From NCBI GenBank assembly GCA_036244855.1, contig BQKZ01006764.1, positions 1 through 22,294 on the forward strand: a stretch of DNA of 22,294 bases, given 5' to 3'. Origin of the DNA: Temnopleurus reevesii. Lineage: Eukaryota; Echinodermata; Echinoidea; Temnopleuroida; Temnopleuridae. This document shows positions 1-9,056 of the stretch, piece after piece. The translations under genes were made by a program, and so were the position numbers. Under the pieces are notes generated by a model, which saw nothing but the letters and a program-made list of their open reading frames with translations, was not told where the DNA came from and did not search any database. The first letter of the stretch is position 1. Each line of letters starts with the position of its first letter.

Positions 1-401
1 AAATATATAAAAATAACAATAATGAATTTTATTGAACGCATATTATGAATTCTTGTCGAAATATTAAACATGTTTAGCAGAATATATAAAGCCTCTGTAA
101 CCCCTTGCAAGTTTTGATGCCATTAGATATGTAATTAACAAATAAAATAAACCAATGAGAAGTAATACATTATTCATAATGATTTCAACACACAGTCTAA
201 AAGTTATAACATTATATGTGTTACTGGAAACTCCCATCTCACTGCTCTCACCCTTTTCCCAAATTTTTAAATCAACACTGTAATTATTGCTGTCTTATTC
301 CCTGTAAAACCGTATGTTGGAAGGTTATATTTACTGATCTAAATTGTAAAAAGTAACTGACTAAACAGAACAATAATTCATTATATGTTCATATTTAGAA
401 T
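1..401. other. AT-rich sequence, nothing recognised
   Basis: No convincing exon, RNA gene or repeat boundary was seen. Open frames here are short and have no splice context. The stretch ends at the TTAA flank of the next element. Confidence 0.5.
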
Positions 402-405
402 TTAA

Positions 406-964
406 AAGAAGAGTCTACCCCAAATTATGAATTATTAAACAGAAGCAGAAAACATTGGTGAGTTAAACAAAAAAAGTTTGAAGAAAATCGGACAAGTAAT
501 AAAAAAAAGTTATGATTTTCAAAAGATTTGAACAAAATGGGCAAATCAGTGGAAATTTCCAGAGATGTTGCCAGTTTGATGACATCATGGGCGCACAACT
601 AACCAAAGTTTTCATTATAAATATGGTGCAAAAATTATTATTTTTACAGAAAGTTGCAAAGTTTGTATGAATGTTAACATGCAAATAGTATATCTACATA
701 TCTATCATAAAGATATCCTATGGTTAAAGTTTTGAGGAAATCATATTTTTTTGTGGAAAAGGTAACATTTTAGAACATTAATATGAATGTAATAGATGGT
801 CGGTTGTGCACCTGTGACGTTATCAGTTGCCAATTTGTCTAGATATTCAAATATTCATAACTTTGTTATTAGTAGTCCGATTTTTCTCAAACTTTTTTTT
901 GTTCTGTTGATCTATTTTTTTCTTCTCATGTTGAAGAAATATAATTTTTGGGTAGACTCTTCTT
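406..964. mobile_element. TTAA-flanked palindromic MITE (559 bp)
   Basis: The ends are perfect 15-bp inverted repeats, AAGAAGAGTCTACCC on the left and its complement on the right. They are flanked by TTAA at 402-405 and 965-968, as expected for piggyBac-type or Kolobok-type insertion. Inverted similarity continues inward: a stretch with AAATCGGAC and GTTATGA near 488-530 mirrors 845-890, and TGACATCATGGGCGCACAAC (580-599) mirrors 802-821. No transposase frame is present, so it would be non-autonomous. The internal motifs resemble those of the elements at 7570-8176 and 10442-10953. Confidence 0.75.
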
Positions 965-1138
965 TTAAGATATTTCAACTTGTGGGCAAGATGGGGTCAG
1001 TCTACTAGTGTGACTGCCATATTAGAATTTATACCACTTTCAAAAGGGGTGGGGTTGTTGTGATTTGTTAAGGCTATTACATAAGCTTGAGATTCGAGAC
1101 TTATCCTTCAGATAGAACGTGAGGGTTGGAGGTGTTAA

Positions 1139-1550
1139 CCCTGTCAGGACGATAGAAAACATTTTGTGTTTTCGTCCGATAACTTTTGATGGAGCGCTCT
1201 AAATAACATACCTGTTGTATGAGCAGAAAGAGAAAAAAATTCTACACTAGATCTGACCATTTTTATTCTATTACCATTTGTCCTTGGATGTAGAGAATTT
1301 TTATAATGAAAATTATCATTAAAATGGTCATAAATCCTTAAATTGGCAACACAGAAATGATTTAAAAATCACCATTTTCCGCGCAAATTGGCAATTTTTA
1401 ACTTTTTACCTCAATTTTTGCCAAAATAGATTACATAACATGATTTCTAAGTGAAACATTCTTAAAAGAGAATTTAAAATTTTAGTGTTGCCAATTTAGG
1501 AAAGGAATAGTGATTGAATTTGTTGTAAAATAATTCCTGTCCTGAATGGG
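1139..1550. mobile_element. TTAA-flanked MITE with CCC termini (412 bp)
   Basis: The left end CCCTGTCAGGAC pairs with the right end, whose complement is CCCATTCAGGAC (10 of 12 bases). TTAA lies directly outside each end, at 1135-1138 and 1551-1554. TTAA targets with CCC-starting termini are typical of piggyBac-type elements. The interior is AT-rich with several GCCAATTT/AAATTGGC motifs in both orientations and no coding capacity. Confidence 0.65.
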
Positions 1551-1554
1551 TTAA

Positions 1555-1860
1555 GGCAGTAACCGTCGTAACGATACGTTGCACGTGGCTTCATGTGTGT
1601 ATGGCTCCATATAAAACATATGGTTACCATGGCAACTGCTCTGAATACAATGAAAATTAGGTTTTAATAGCAGATTGTCCGTTGACTCTGCTGTCGTTAT
1701 GGTTTTTTGTATATAGTTCGTCATGCAATTTTGTAATGACTTCAGTGTCCTTCATTATGTCAGCATGGAACGATTGTGAAAATTAAAAAAAAATACGAAG
1801 ATGATATATTAATGCAAAGATTTCTTTTTGATATTATTCAACGGAACGCGTCGCTTCATC

Positions 1861-1906
<46 letters not shown>

Positions 1907-2164
1907 CTAGCATTTTCTTTTCTTTTAAGGTGGGTTCAAGATTGCCAACGATGTACATGTATGTTATATTGCTAGCAAAAGGACTGGAAAGACTTCCCTC
2001 ATTAGCAGATTAGCTAGGTAGCTAAACGTGTCAACATATTGCTTGTAACTTATTCATCATGTATGGAGCAAACCTGTCGTGAACTCATGGTGAAATAAAA
2101 AAGAAATAGGAGGGCTTATAAATATTTTCAAATTTATGTGCGTTTCTTGCCAACGAACATAGTT
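1555..2164. other. AT-rich spacer, no gene seen
   Basis: Apart from the (TA)n tract at 1865-1901, I see no exon or repeat boundary here. Confidence 0.45.
1865..1901. repeat. (TA)n microsatellite
   Basis: An uninterrupted TA dinucleotide run of about 18 units. The open frame across it, which gives a Tyr/Ile repeat, is an artefact of the microsatellite. Confidence 0.95.
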
Positions 2165-2178
2165 ATGTGGTATTCCTA

Positions 2179-3245
2179 AAACTGGTTGATAATAATAGAC
2201 CCCTTTCGTAAGGTATTCAAATTTATTCACTTTTGCCCCAAGATGAATTATGTATACACCTGCCAAAAGATAATATGAGTATATCAATAGTCAGAATGCA
2301 ACTTGCATACATTAACGTTTCTAGGTTGGACCAAGGACCCTTTTTCAGATGGACGATTAATGCCATTGTTCCTTGGATGTCATGATAGTCACTGGCGCCT
2401 GATTATGTATGCGTTTTGATGAAAGCATCCAGATGATTAAGAATTAAAGCACTTATGTGCATTTTTTCATTGACAAAGGAACAATTTGCCCTGTCTTGGT
2501 TTTTGTTTGCTGATGTCCTGTTTTAGACTATAACTTTCAATGAACATCCGTCAGATTTGGAGCAGCAAAATTGCGAAGCAGACGATTTTATGATATAAAA
2601 TATGTTTTTATCTTATCCGGAAAATCCTGGACACACATGATGACCTCAATGACGTCAAGGGACTTATGACCAATACATGCTATGTATCTTGCATCTCTGG
2701 AAAAGTATAAGGAATTCTGCAAAAATTGGATCATAAGTGATAGTCATTCAATCACTATTCAGCCTTATTACTAATATATATCTACCCTTTCCAAAATAAA
2801 ACACATGGAACTAAAGTAGTCCGTCGTAAATAATAACTGCACGTTGGTTTTTCAGGATTTAATTGATTTATTGCCTTTTGCGCCCACGATTTGTTCAATT
2901 TCAATATGTGAAAACAGACTTCCTGTTTCTCCCTACATCCTGATCGGCGGTGACCATCATGACATCAAAGTAGGAAAATATTAAAAGAATGTTATTCAGA
3001 TGACAATGGAAGTCACACGCTAGCGATCCCCTTTCGTAACAGATAACTGTCCATTGTCGAAAGTCCTTGGTTGGACAAACATTGCAGCTTGACCAACCTA
3101 GCAACAACTGTTGCGTGTTATCCACATTCCTTCCATTGAAATAGGATTATTTTATATCAGGTGAACTAATAGTTTGTCATTGTGCGTTTGACAAAGAAGA
3201 GTGCATTAAATTTGAGTACATTACGAAAGTAGTCTATTATAATGC
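2179..3245. repeat. Foldback repeat unit, copy A, split by an insertion
   Basis: The segments 2179-2331 and 3069-3245 together match the continuous stretch 3895-4225. Both copies begin near AACTGGTTGATA/AACCGGTTGATA and contain the word TTCACTTTTGCCCCAAGATG. Copy A is interrupted at GGTTGGAC by the 737-bp element at 2332-3068. The outer parts are inverted relative to one another: the left AATAGACC(A/C)C region is the complement of the right GTGGTCTATT-like region. That marks the unit as a foldback element. Confidence 0.7.
2332..3068. mobile_element. hAT-like non-autonomous DNA transposon (737 bp) with an empty-site sister
   Basis: The element begins CAAGGACCC and ends AAAGTCCTT. Its inverted termini, CAAGGAC and GTCCTT(G), are flanked by GGTTGGAC at 2324-2331 and again at 3069-3076. 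The sister repeat at 3895-4225 has a single GGTTGGAC and no insertion, so it represents the pre-insertion site. A terminus starting CAAGG with a 7-8 bp target duplication suits the hAT superfamily. The exact duplication length is ambiguous by one base because the termini and the target share G/C. No transposase frame is visible inside. Confidence 0.65.
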
Positions 3246-3254
3246 AATAGGCCT

Positions 3255-3490
3255 ACTTGGAATCCAGTTTGCATATATTACTTGTTGCTATCTCGGGCAA
3301 ACTTGGGCCAAGCTTTAGGGTTGTCAAGGACATATTTCGTGTTATAGGGTATGCATGCAATAGGCGTGTTTACTAATAGATGCAAATTTTATGCATACCT
3401 TTAACACAAAGGTTGTTCTTGACAACCCTAAAGCTTGCCCGAGGCTTGCCCGACATAGCAACAAGTAGTGTATGCAAACTGAATTCCAAG
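3255..3490. repeat. Large inverted repeat, arms of about 100 bp
   Basis: The left arm, about 3255-3357, runs from the CTTGGAATCCAGTTTGCAT region through AAGCTTTAGGGTTGTCAAG. The right arm, about 3390-3490, is its reverse complement (CTTGACAACCCTAAAGCTT onward). The spacer is about 32 bp. The same sequence occurs in direct orientation at 4230-4340. This gives a potential long hairpin made from two opposed copies of one repeat. Confidence 0.7.
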
Positions 3491-3589
3491 TATTGTAGTC
3501 TTATTGTTATCAAACGGTTTAAGGAATACCACGTAACTACGGTCAGTGGCGAGAAAAGCACATAAATTTGAATATATAAGTAAACCCGC

Positions 3590-3741
3590 ATATTTGCATC
3601 GATCAGCTAAACCCGCCAACAAAATTCTTACAACTGTTATTGCACGTCAATCTTGAAAAATAAACAGAATGCACTTTTTTTCTTAGCTTTATGGTGCGCT
3701 TTTGCAACTCATTTTGTCATTGAAGTATTGATAACACTTGC
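3590..3741. repeat. About 150-bp dispersed repeat, copy 1
   Basis: This matches 4600-4747 closely and 4325-4420 in part. Shared words include GCTAAACCCGCCAA, CAGAATGCACT and TTTTGCAACTCATTTTGTCA. The similarity stops exactly at the ambiguous base at 3742. Confidence 0.75.
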
Positions 3742-3742
3742 N
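3742..3742. other. Ambiguous base (N)
   Basis: A single N falls where similarity between 3590-3741 and 4600-4747 ends. It may mark a base-call problem or an assembly join. Confidence 0.9.
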
Positions 3743-3894
3743 GGCGTTCCCAACTAAGCCAACATAAAAATGAAGAAAAAATATTATAAAATATATGAAA
3801 CACATTTGGACTCTCTTTCAGTAAAAAGGGTATTGATAATGGTATAATACATCAATACAGATCAACTTGTATTTTCATAATAGTTCCCCTTTAA

Positions 3895-4225
3895 ACCGGT
3901 TGATAGCAATAATAGACCACTTTTGTTATGTATTCAAATTTATTCACTTTTGCCCCAAGATGAACTTTGTATACACCTGCCAAAAGATAATAAGAGTATG
4001 TTAATAGTCAGAATGCAACTTGTATACATTAACGTTTCTAGGTTGGACAAACATTGCAGCTTGACCAACCTAGCAACAACTGTTGCGTGTTATCCACATT
4101 CCTTCCATTGAAATAGGATTATTTTACATCAGGTGAACAAATAGTTTGTCGTTGTGCGTTTGACAAAGAAGAGTGCATGAAATTTGAGTACATTACGAAA
4201 GTGGTCTATTAGAATGCAATACTTG
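3895..4225. repeat. Foldback repeat unit, copy B, uninterrupted
   Basis: This copy matches the two halves of copy A but has a single GGTTGGAC where copy A carries the 737-bp insertion. The left part (AATAGACCACTTTTGTTATG) is complementary to the right part (ACGAAAGTGGTCTATT), so the unit can fold back on itself. Confidence 0.7.
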
Positions 4226-4281
4226 TAATCCAGTTTGCATACATCACTTGTTGCTATGTAGGGTAAGCCTCGGCCAAGCTC

Positions 4282-4423
4282 TAGGGTTGTCAAGAACATC
4301 TTTCGTGTTATAGGGTATGCATGCGATTTGCATCGATTAGCTAAACCCGCCAATAAAACTCTTACAGCTGCTATTGCAGGTCAATCTTGAAAATAAAAAG
4401 AATGCACTTTTTTCTTATGCTTA
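4282..4423 (+). repeat. Tandem duplication, left unit
   Basis: The stretch from TAGGGTTGTCAAGAACATC to CTTATGCTTA matches 4556-4698 with a few substitutions. The two units are separated exactly by the MITE at 4424-4555. Confidence 0.75.
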
Positions 4424-4555
4424 AAGCCATGGTCACATAGGACCCCGGGAGCAACACGATTCACCCCGGCTCTTTGTTAATTCACAAGTGAGTGCCTCAG
4501 AACAACGAATCGGGGTGAATCGTGTTGCTTCCGGGTTCCTATGTGACCGGGGCTT
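4424..4555. mobile_element. TA-flanked MITE family A, copy 1 (132 bp)
   Basis: The ends AAGCCATGGTCACATAGGA and TCCTATGTGACCGGGGCTT are inverted repeats with a two-base mismatch. They are flanked by TA at 4422-4423 and 4556-4557. The inner halves are also complementary (GCAACACGATTCACCCCG with CGGGGTGAATCGTGTTGC), so the whole element can form a hairpin. TA duplication suits a Tc1/mariner-type mobiliser. There is no coding capacity. Confidence 0.85.
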
Positions 4556-4747
4556 TAGGGTTGTCAAGAACATCTTTTGTGTTATAGGGTATGCATGCGA
4601 TTTGCATCGATTAGCTAAACCCGCCAATAAAATTCTTACAGCTGTTATTGCAGGTCAATCTTGAAAAATAAACAGAATGCACTCTTTTCTTAGCTTTATG
4701 GTGCGCTTTTGCAACTCATTTTGTCATTGAAGTATTGATAACACTTG
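4556..4747 (+). repeat. Tandem duplication, right unit, running into the dispersed repeat
   Basis: 4556-4698 repeats 4282-4423. From 4600 to 4747 it also matches 3590-3741. Together with the left unit it brackets the MITE at 4424-4555. Confidence 0.75.
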
Positions 4748-5289
4748 CCCTTCGGCATGTTCGGGTGCGTTTGTTATTGCACAGTAGAATGGCGAAACTC
4801 TAAAATTCCTAGAAACTCGCAGTGAAAATTTGCCAGCAGTGTATTATATTTATATTGACATTTTAGGTGAGTAAATCGATCCCTAGGGTGAATTATGATA
4901 GAGCGACTCCATGAATTATTGCTGTCCATTTCCGAGGAATAGTACAATATAAATGGGAAGAATTGAAGTGTGATATTATAAACCTTGCTTTTTACCTCAA
5001 TTGCGACTTTATGCAACCCAAGGGAAATACAAATTACTCGTTTAGACAATAAGGTGAAATAAATTATGTTCATAATATGTCTATCGCCAAGATTATTCTT
5101 CGTCAAAGTTGGTCTTTGTAATTAAAAGTATAACCAAAACAAAATTAAAGGGAAAAGCGGCAATTTAATGTTATAGAACGAAAAAAACTTTTATAACATT
5201 TCATTATTTCTTAACATTCACCTTTTGGTGCCTAACGGACATGACACTTTTGAAGAATTGCCCATACATGTTTTTGTTTTCCTTTGCAG
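4748..5289. other. Sequence upstream of the first exon
   Basis: No gene is recognised. A 110-codon minus-strand frame at 4774-5106 has no family signature or splice context. The last 25 bases before 5290 form a T-rich tract ending TTTGCAG, a good splice acceptor. Confidence 0.5.
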
Positions 5290-5502
5290 AAACAGCGACG
5301 TACAAGCAGGAAAAGGGGGTAAAGATGAGACTAAGAAATCTGGAGAGGAGCCTAAGCGAGTGGTCAAGGTGGTGAGGGTCATCCGGAGAGTTGTCCAAAA
5401 GGTAGTCACAGGAGACGATGCACAGTCGTCTTCAAAGGATGTCCTCAAGTTCTTTAGCCATGCGTCCAAACTGCACCCCAATTCGGCACATAACCACAGC
5501 AG
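5290..5502 (+). CDS. Internal coding exon of an unrecognised protein (213 bp)
   Basis: The exon follows a T-rich tract and TTTGCAG, and ends AGCAG before the strong donor GTAAGT at 5503. It holds one base, 70 codons, then two bases, so it is symmetric in phase. It is open throughout, starting NSDVQAGKGG. Residues 1-22 are charged and probably disordered. Residues 23-39 are a basic, valine-rich run with RVVKVVRV and IRRVVQKVV, able to form a beta strand or amphipathic segment. Residues 48-62 (SKDVLKFFSHASKLH) look helical, and the end is rich in His, Asn and Ser. Its two leftover bases, AG, plus the A opening the exon at 14835 make an Arg codon in frame. I recognise no domain. Its 3' portion recurs downstream in degenerate copies. 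The exon reading rests on splice signals and frame, without transcript evidence. Confidence 0.6.
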
Positions 5503-5528
5503 GTAAGTCACCTTTCACAATGCATTTT

Positions 5529-5640
5529 AGTAATAATAATAATAATAATAATAATGATAATAATAATAATGATATTACAATGATAATAATAACAATAATA
5601 ATGATAATAATAATATTGATAATACTAATAACAATAATAT
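5529..5640. repeat. (AAT)n microsatellite
   Basis: An imperfect run of AAT units with occasional GAT and ATT. It adjoins the tail end of the antisense SINE fragment at 5641-5803 and probably grew from that SINE's (TTA)n tail. Confidence 0.85.
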
Positions 5641-5803
5641 ATGCAATTAATATAGCACACGTATCCACTCTCATTGCTGAGTGCTCAAGGCACTTTACAT
5701 TATTATTACCCTGGCTTTAGCCCGGCAGTCACCAGCGCACTTGGCATTTCAAGGAATAGATATTCCTGCCAGGAACCTATATATTCACCTCATCTCACTA
5801 TCA
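5641..5803 (-). mobile_element. 5'-truncated SINE, copy C, antisense
   Basis: On the minus strand it reads GAGGTGAAT, then TATTCCTTGAAATGCCAAG, TGCGCTGGTG and CCGGGCTAAAG, matching the body of the SINE at 11576-11869. The tRNA-like head is missing. The tail merges with the (AAT)n tract at 5529-5640. It sits between the exon at 5290-5502 and its first degenerate copy. Confidence 0.75.
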
Positions 5804-5935
5804 CACAAATTTACACTGTATTCATCTGTATGAAAATACATCTTTCAATAAGAAAGTTTCTGTCGTCATTTGTATGGTTTTAATCAAGGGTCCCGTTGAA
5901 TGAATCTTTACAAAAATTAGAAAGACAATGGAGCC

Positions 5936-6008
5936 TTTGAAAGCTATCCTCAGGTTCTTCAGACATGCGTCCAAACTGCAACCCTGTCATGGTAGACGAT
6001 GACAGCAG
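5936..6008 (+). pseudogene. Degenerate exon copy 2 (frameshifted)
   Basis: The words CATGCGTCCAAACTGCA and GACAGCAG followed by GTGAGT align with the 3' end of the exon at 5290-5502. The translation begins AILRFFRHASKLQP, but one extra base after that brings a stop (TGA) before the donor. The donor itself is intact. There is no pyrimidine-rich acceptor upstream, so splicing to a product is unlikely. Confidence 0.65.
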
Positions 6009-6128
6009 GTGAGTGGCGTTTCATAATCAGGACCACTGTGAATGCACGATCCTGACGATGAAATAACCCACGGGTTTTGCTGTTGAATTAGTACTCCCAT
6101 AAACATGAAACAAATTGCAACGTTAAAA

Positions 6129-6213
6129 AGACAAAGGCTTCTTCGAAGGATGTCCTCAAATTCTTTAGCCATGCGTCCAAACTGCACCCGAACTCGACAC
6201 ATAACCATAGCAG
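6129..6213 (+). other. Exon copy 3, open frame retained
   Basis: This copy encodes KASSKDVLKFFSHASKLHPN followed by STHNHSR, nearly identical to the 3' end of the exon at 5290-5502. It ends with the donor GTGAGG in the same phase, and it remains open in the aligned frame. Similarity covers only the last 85 or so bases; the basic valine-rich half is not repeated. The sequence before it is A-rich, not pyrimidine-rich, so an acceptor is doubtful. It is either a recent silent copy or an alternative exon using a weak acceptor such as GACAAAG. Confidence 0.5.
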
Positions 6214-6316
6214 GTGAGGCCAGTTTTGAATTAAAAGCAGCACAATTTGTGCAATTTTCACTGTATTTCGGTATGAAAACAGCATAAATCAAAACTGATT
6301 AAAATATTGATATTGC

Positions 6317-6524
6317 ACTAAGGATTCTTCTTCGAAGTTCTTTAAGCCATGGTCACATAGGGCCAGGAAGCAACACGATTCAACACGACTCTTTGTTCGG
6401 AGGCAGTTAACTGTGAATTAACAAAGAGTCGTGTTGAATCGTGTTGCTTCCGGGGTTCTATGTGACCGGGGCATAAGCCATGCGTCCAAACTCCACCCGA
6501 ACTCTGCACATTTAAGCACATCAA
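6317..6524 (+). pseudogene. Degenerate exon copy 4, split by a MITE
   Basis: The left part (CTTCTTCGAAG then TTCTTT) and the right part (AGCCATGCGTCCAAACT to TCAAGTGCGT) together match the exon's 3' end. A MITE occupies 6345-6473 in between. About 11 bases (GATGTCCTCAA in the open copies) are also missing on the left, and the sequence before the donor has changed. Confidence 0.65.
6345..6473. mobile_element. TA-flanked MITE family A, copy 2 (129 bp)
   Basis: The left end AGCCATGGTCACATAGG and right end CTATGTGACCGGGGCA are inverted, with TA at 6343-6344 and 6474-6475. The inner arms AACACGATTCAACACGACTC and GAGTCGTGTTGAATCGTGTT are perfectly complementary, so this copy is a near-perfect hairpin and probably young. 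It interrupts exon copy 4. Confidence 0.85.
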
Positions 6525-6565
6525 GTGCGTCAAATTCCATTATTCTTTGCAATCATAGCTTTTCA

Positions 6566-6621
6566 GAATGTCCCCAGTCTCTTTAACCACTCGTAAAACT
6601 GCAACCCAGCTATCATATCGG
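6566..6621 (+). pseudogene. Degenerate exon copy 5 (frameshifted)
   Basis: AATGTCCCCAGTCTCTTTA and AAACTGCAACCC align with GATGTCCTCAAGTTCTTTA and AAACTGCACCCC of the first exon. A base is missing near the TCGTAAAACT segment, and a TAA occurs in the ancestral frame. The donor GTGAGT is kept. The following intron start (GATCTTTCACAACGCAT) still matches that after the first exon, showing that the repeat unit includes intron. Confidence 0.55.
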
Positions 6622-7565
6622 GTGAGTGATCTTTCACAACGCATACAACAAAATATTGGTGTTTTTTAATAGCAAAAGCACGGTATACTTTTGAAACAAC
6701 ATAGAAAAAGTGTTGTTCAAACTGTACAACTATGGAATGGACAATTTCTTTGAATTATGATGGGCTTTAGAAGAATTTGATTACTCTTACTTTATTTCAA
6801 AATAAAAGCAATTGTGAGGCATAACGCGACATCGAATACGATCCCCACTTGAAATGCCTGTCTTGTAATTATATACTACGTCACAAAAATACGGTTTGAA
6901 CTGGATAAATACTGATACGGAATACAAGAGTCTTATTGTTGTAAAATCTCAGCTCAAAATATATCAATTTCTGTTTTGAGGGTAAACAAAATTTTGAGCT
7001 GTTGTTTGAAACGTTACGGGTGAAAAGAATTAGGATGGTGAAAGCCTCCGTTTATAGATGCATTCTGTGTATCTAACCAGGACGTTTGTTTCCCGTTCTC
7101 AAAACGATTGACTTAAAGGTCCACTTTTATGACAATATATTATGTTGACCTGTGGTGATCTATGCTACCCTTACAATCACNAACGTAAGTCAGAATATTT
7201 AACGCAACTCCATTTTCAACCAATCAGGAGCGCGTATTTAGGACTTGCATTTAATTCTCTGAGTTGCGTTTAAACGCAACTTTTTATGCAATAGGGCCCA
7301 GATCAGAGTAAGGGGCATACAATTGCCAATTTGGGGGCCTAAATTTTGAACTGATGAAATTTGTCCTTACTTGTTACTTCCTCAGGGATTCACTGAGGCA
7401 AGTGCCCGTGCAATGTTAGAAACTCAGTGCCAGAGGAGGGGGGGGGGGGCGATAAACAACTACCCCCGTCTTCAAATCCTTGGTATGCGCATGGTGTTAT
7501 TTTCATTTTCGATATCATTATAATATACTGTATATGAAGGACTGTAAATACTATATATATATTCA
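6622..7565. other. Intron sequence with small palindromes
   Basis: No exon was seen. Visible structure: a 10-bp inverted repeat AGCTCAAAAT/ATTTTGAGCT (6951-6960 and 6991-7000); inverted AACGCAACTC/GAGTTGCGTT around 7201-7270, possibly a very short MITE; an N at 7181; and a poly-G run near 7436-7449. Confidence 0.5.
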
Positions 7566-7569
7566 TTAA

Positions 7570-8176
7570 AAAGGGGAACCAGCCCCTGAAATTATCGTGC
7601 TCTCATCGAATGGAGAAAAATCAGATGAAAAAACTATGACAATTTGAGCAAAATCAGACAACCCGTTCAAAAGTTATGAATTTTCAAAGTCACAGAGATA
7701 TGGTGATCCCTACTGCCGATGGGGATCCGTGCGATCGGCAAAATTCGACGGAATCTGTGACGTCATGTCGGACAACTCCTGAATCACTCTGTATATAGAC
7801 TTGCAGATTTTCTCCCTTTTTTCGGAAAAGTCAACAAACTACACATTTTCGGTTCGGGTATAATATTTCTTTATCAATTCTAGATGTATTTTGAGAAGAA
7901 TGAGCTTTCAACCTTACACTAAATTTCACATTATTTTTTTTTTAATTATTCTATGTACAGAGTGAATAAGTAATTGTCCGACATGACGTCACAGAGTCCG
8001 TCGATTTTGCCGATCGCACGGATTCCCATGAGCGACAGTGATCGTCAAATCTCCGTGACTTTGAAAATTCATAACTTTTGAACGGGTTGTCCGATTTTGC
8101 TCAAATGTTCACAGTTCGTTCATCTGATGTTTCTTCTTCCAATGAGAGCACGATAACTCTAGGATTTGATTCCCCT
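7570..8176. mobile_element. TTAA-flanked foldback element, copy 1 (607 bp)
   Basis: The arms of about 230 bp are reverse complements. The left arm has GTTATGAATTTTCAAAGTCA, GGGGATCCGTGCGATCGGC (7721-7739) and TGACGTCATGTCGGACAA; the right arm has the inverted forms (for example 8009-8027). The termini are AAAGGGGAA-like, with TTAA at 7566-7569 and 8177-8180. The central AT-rich part carries no transposase. The flanking tetranucleotide suggests piggyBac-like or Kolobok-like mobilisation. Confidence 0.8.
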
Positions 8177-8180
8177 TTAA

Positions 8181-9056
8181 AGCTACTGCACTGAAAAGAC
8201 AGGGTAATCTCCTTCAAGTTTTTGAACTGTTTTGCCTGAGCGTTCTGCTAAATGTAGAAAGTACAAATACAAAATGAAGGGTAATGCAGAGTAATAAAAT
8301 ATGATAACTGTGGTTAAAACTACATAACTAAAGAAAGTCAAATCTAACATCGTAGGGTTTTTTAGTTGCAGCAAACGATTGGGCTGCGTATGACATTCAA
8401 AACACCCTGGCATTTACGCAAATATGTACCGGTTCCATTAAAAAAAGATGAACATTCTCCTTTACCATATACTCACTGAAGTCCACGAGTGAATTCACAA
8501 TTATCGTTCCCCCTCGTCAACGAATATTCAGAATTACCTTTTTGTGACATTTCAATTGGAAATATTGCGACTTGGAATGCGATGGAACTAGAAAAGCGGC
8601 TTATGTGAGATTTAAATTGTGAGGTAGAGGAAATGAGGCCTTCGAGTATAAATATTGCAGCAAGAGAAAAAGGAAATTAAAAAGGGTCAGTGAAAATAGA
8701 TAAAAAGTAGGTCAAGAAATCTCAATGAAAGTATAACGGAGCCAGTAAGATGATAAAGATTAAAGATAGGAATAAGGATATTAAAAATAAAGGTAATATA
8801 TTTTGTATGACATTTCGAAATAAATCACTGCAAATTGGCTGTATGCATCCCTTTCCACTCCTCTCATATTGACAAATATCGCACACTTAAGAGAGATTAT
8901 CTTTGCCCTAAAACCTACGATGGCTTCTTGAAATTTGCCCCTATAAAGATGAATAATGGAATCACACTGGGTGCATTTTTGGGGTGCAATAGTGCACTTT
9001 TTTTCACCAAGATGCAATATTTTACCAAATACATGAACTTAGAATATACGGCAGTT
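8181..9056. other. Intron sequence, no gene seen
   Basis: Nothing is recognised beyond a purine-rich stretch near 8620-8800. The frames at 8183-8413 and 8781-9017 have no splice context or family signature. Confidence 0.45.

Noticed and set aside
3881..3900. TTCCCCTTTAAA as the end of another TTAA foldback element
   Set aside because: No matching inverted end was found nearby.
4774..5106. 110-codon minus-strand frame
   Set aside because: It has no motif, no splice signals, and AT-rich composition like its surroundings.
5936..6621. Mutually exclusive alternative exons of the Dscam type
   Set aside because: The copies lack the 5' half of the exon and a pyrimidine-rich acceptor, and most are frameshifted, so decay is more likely.
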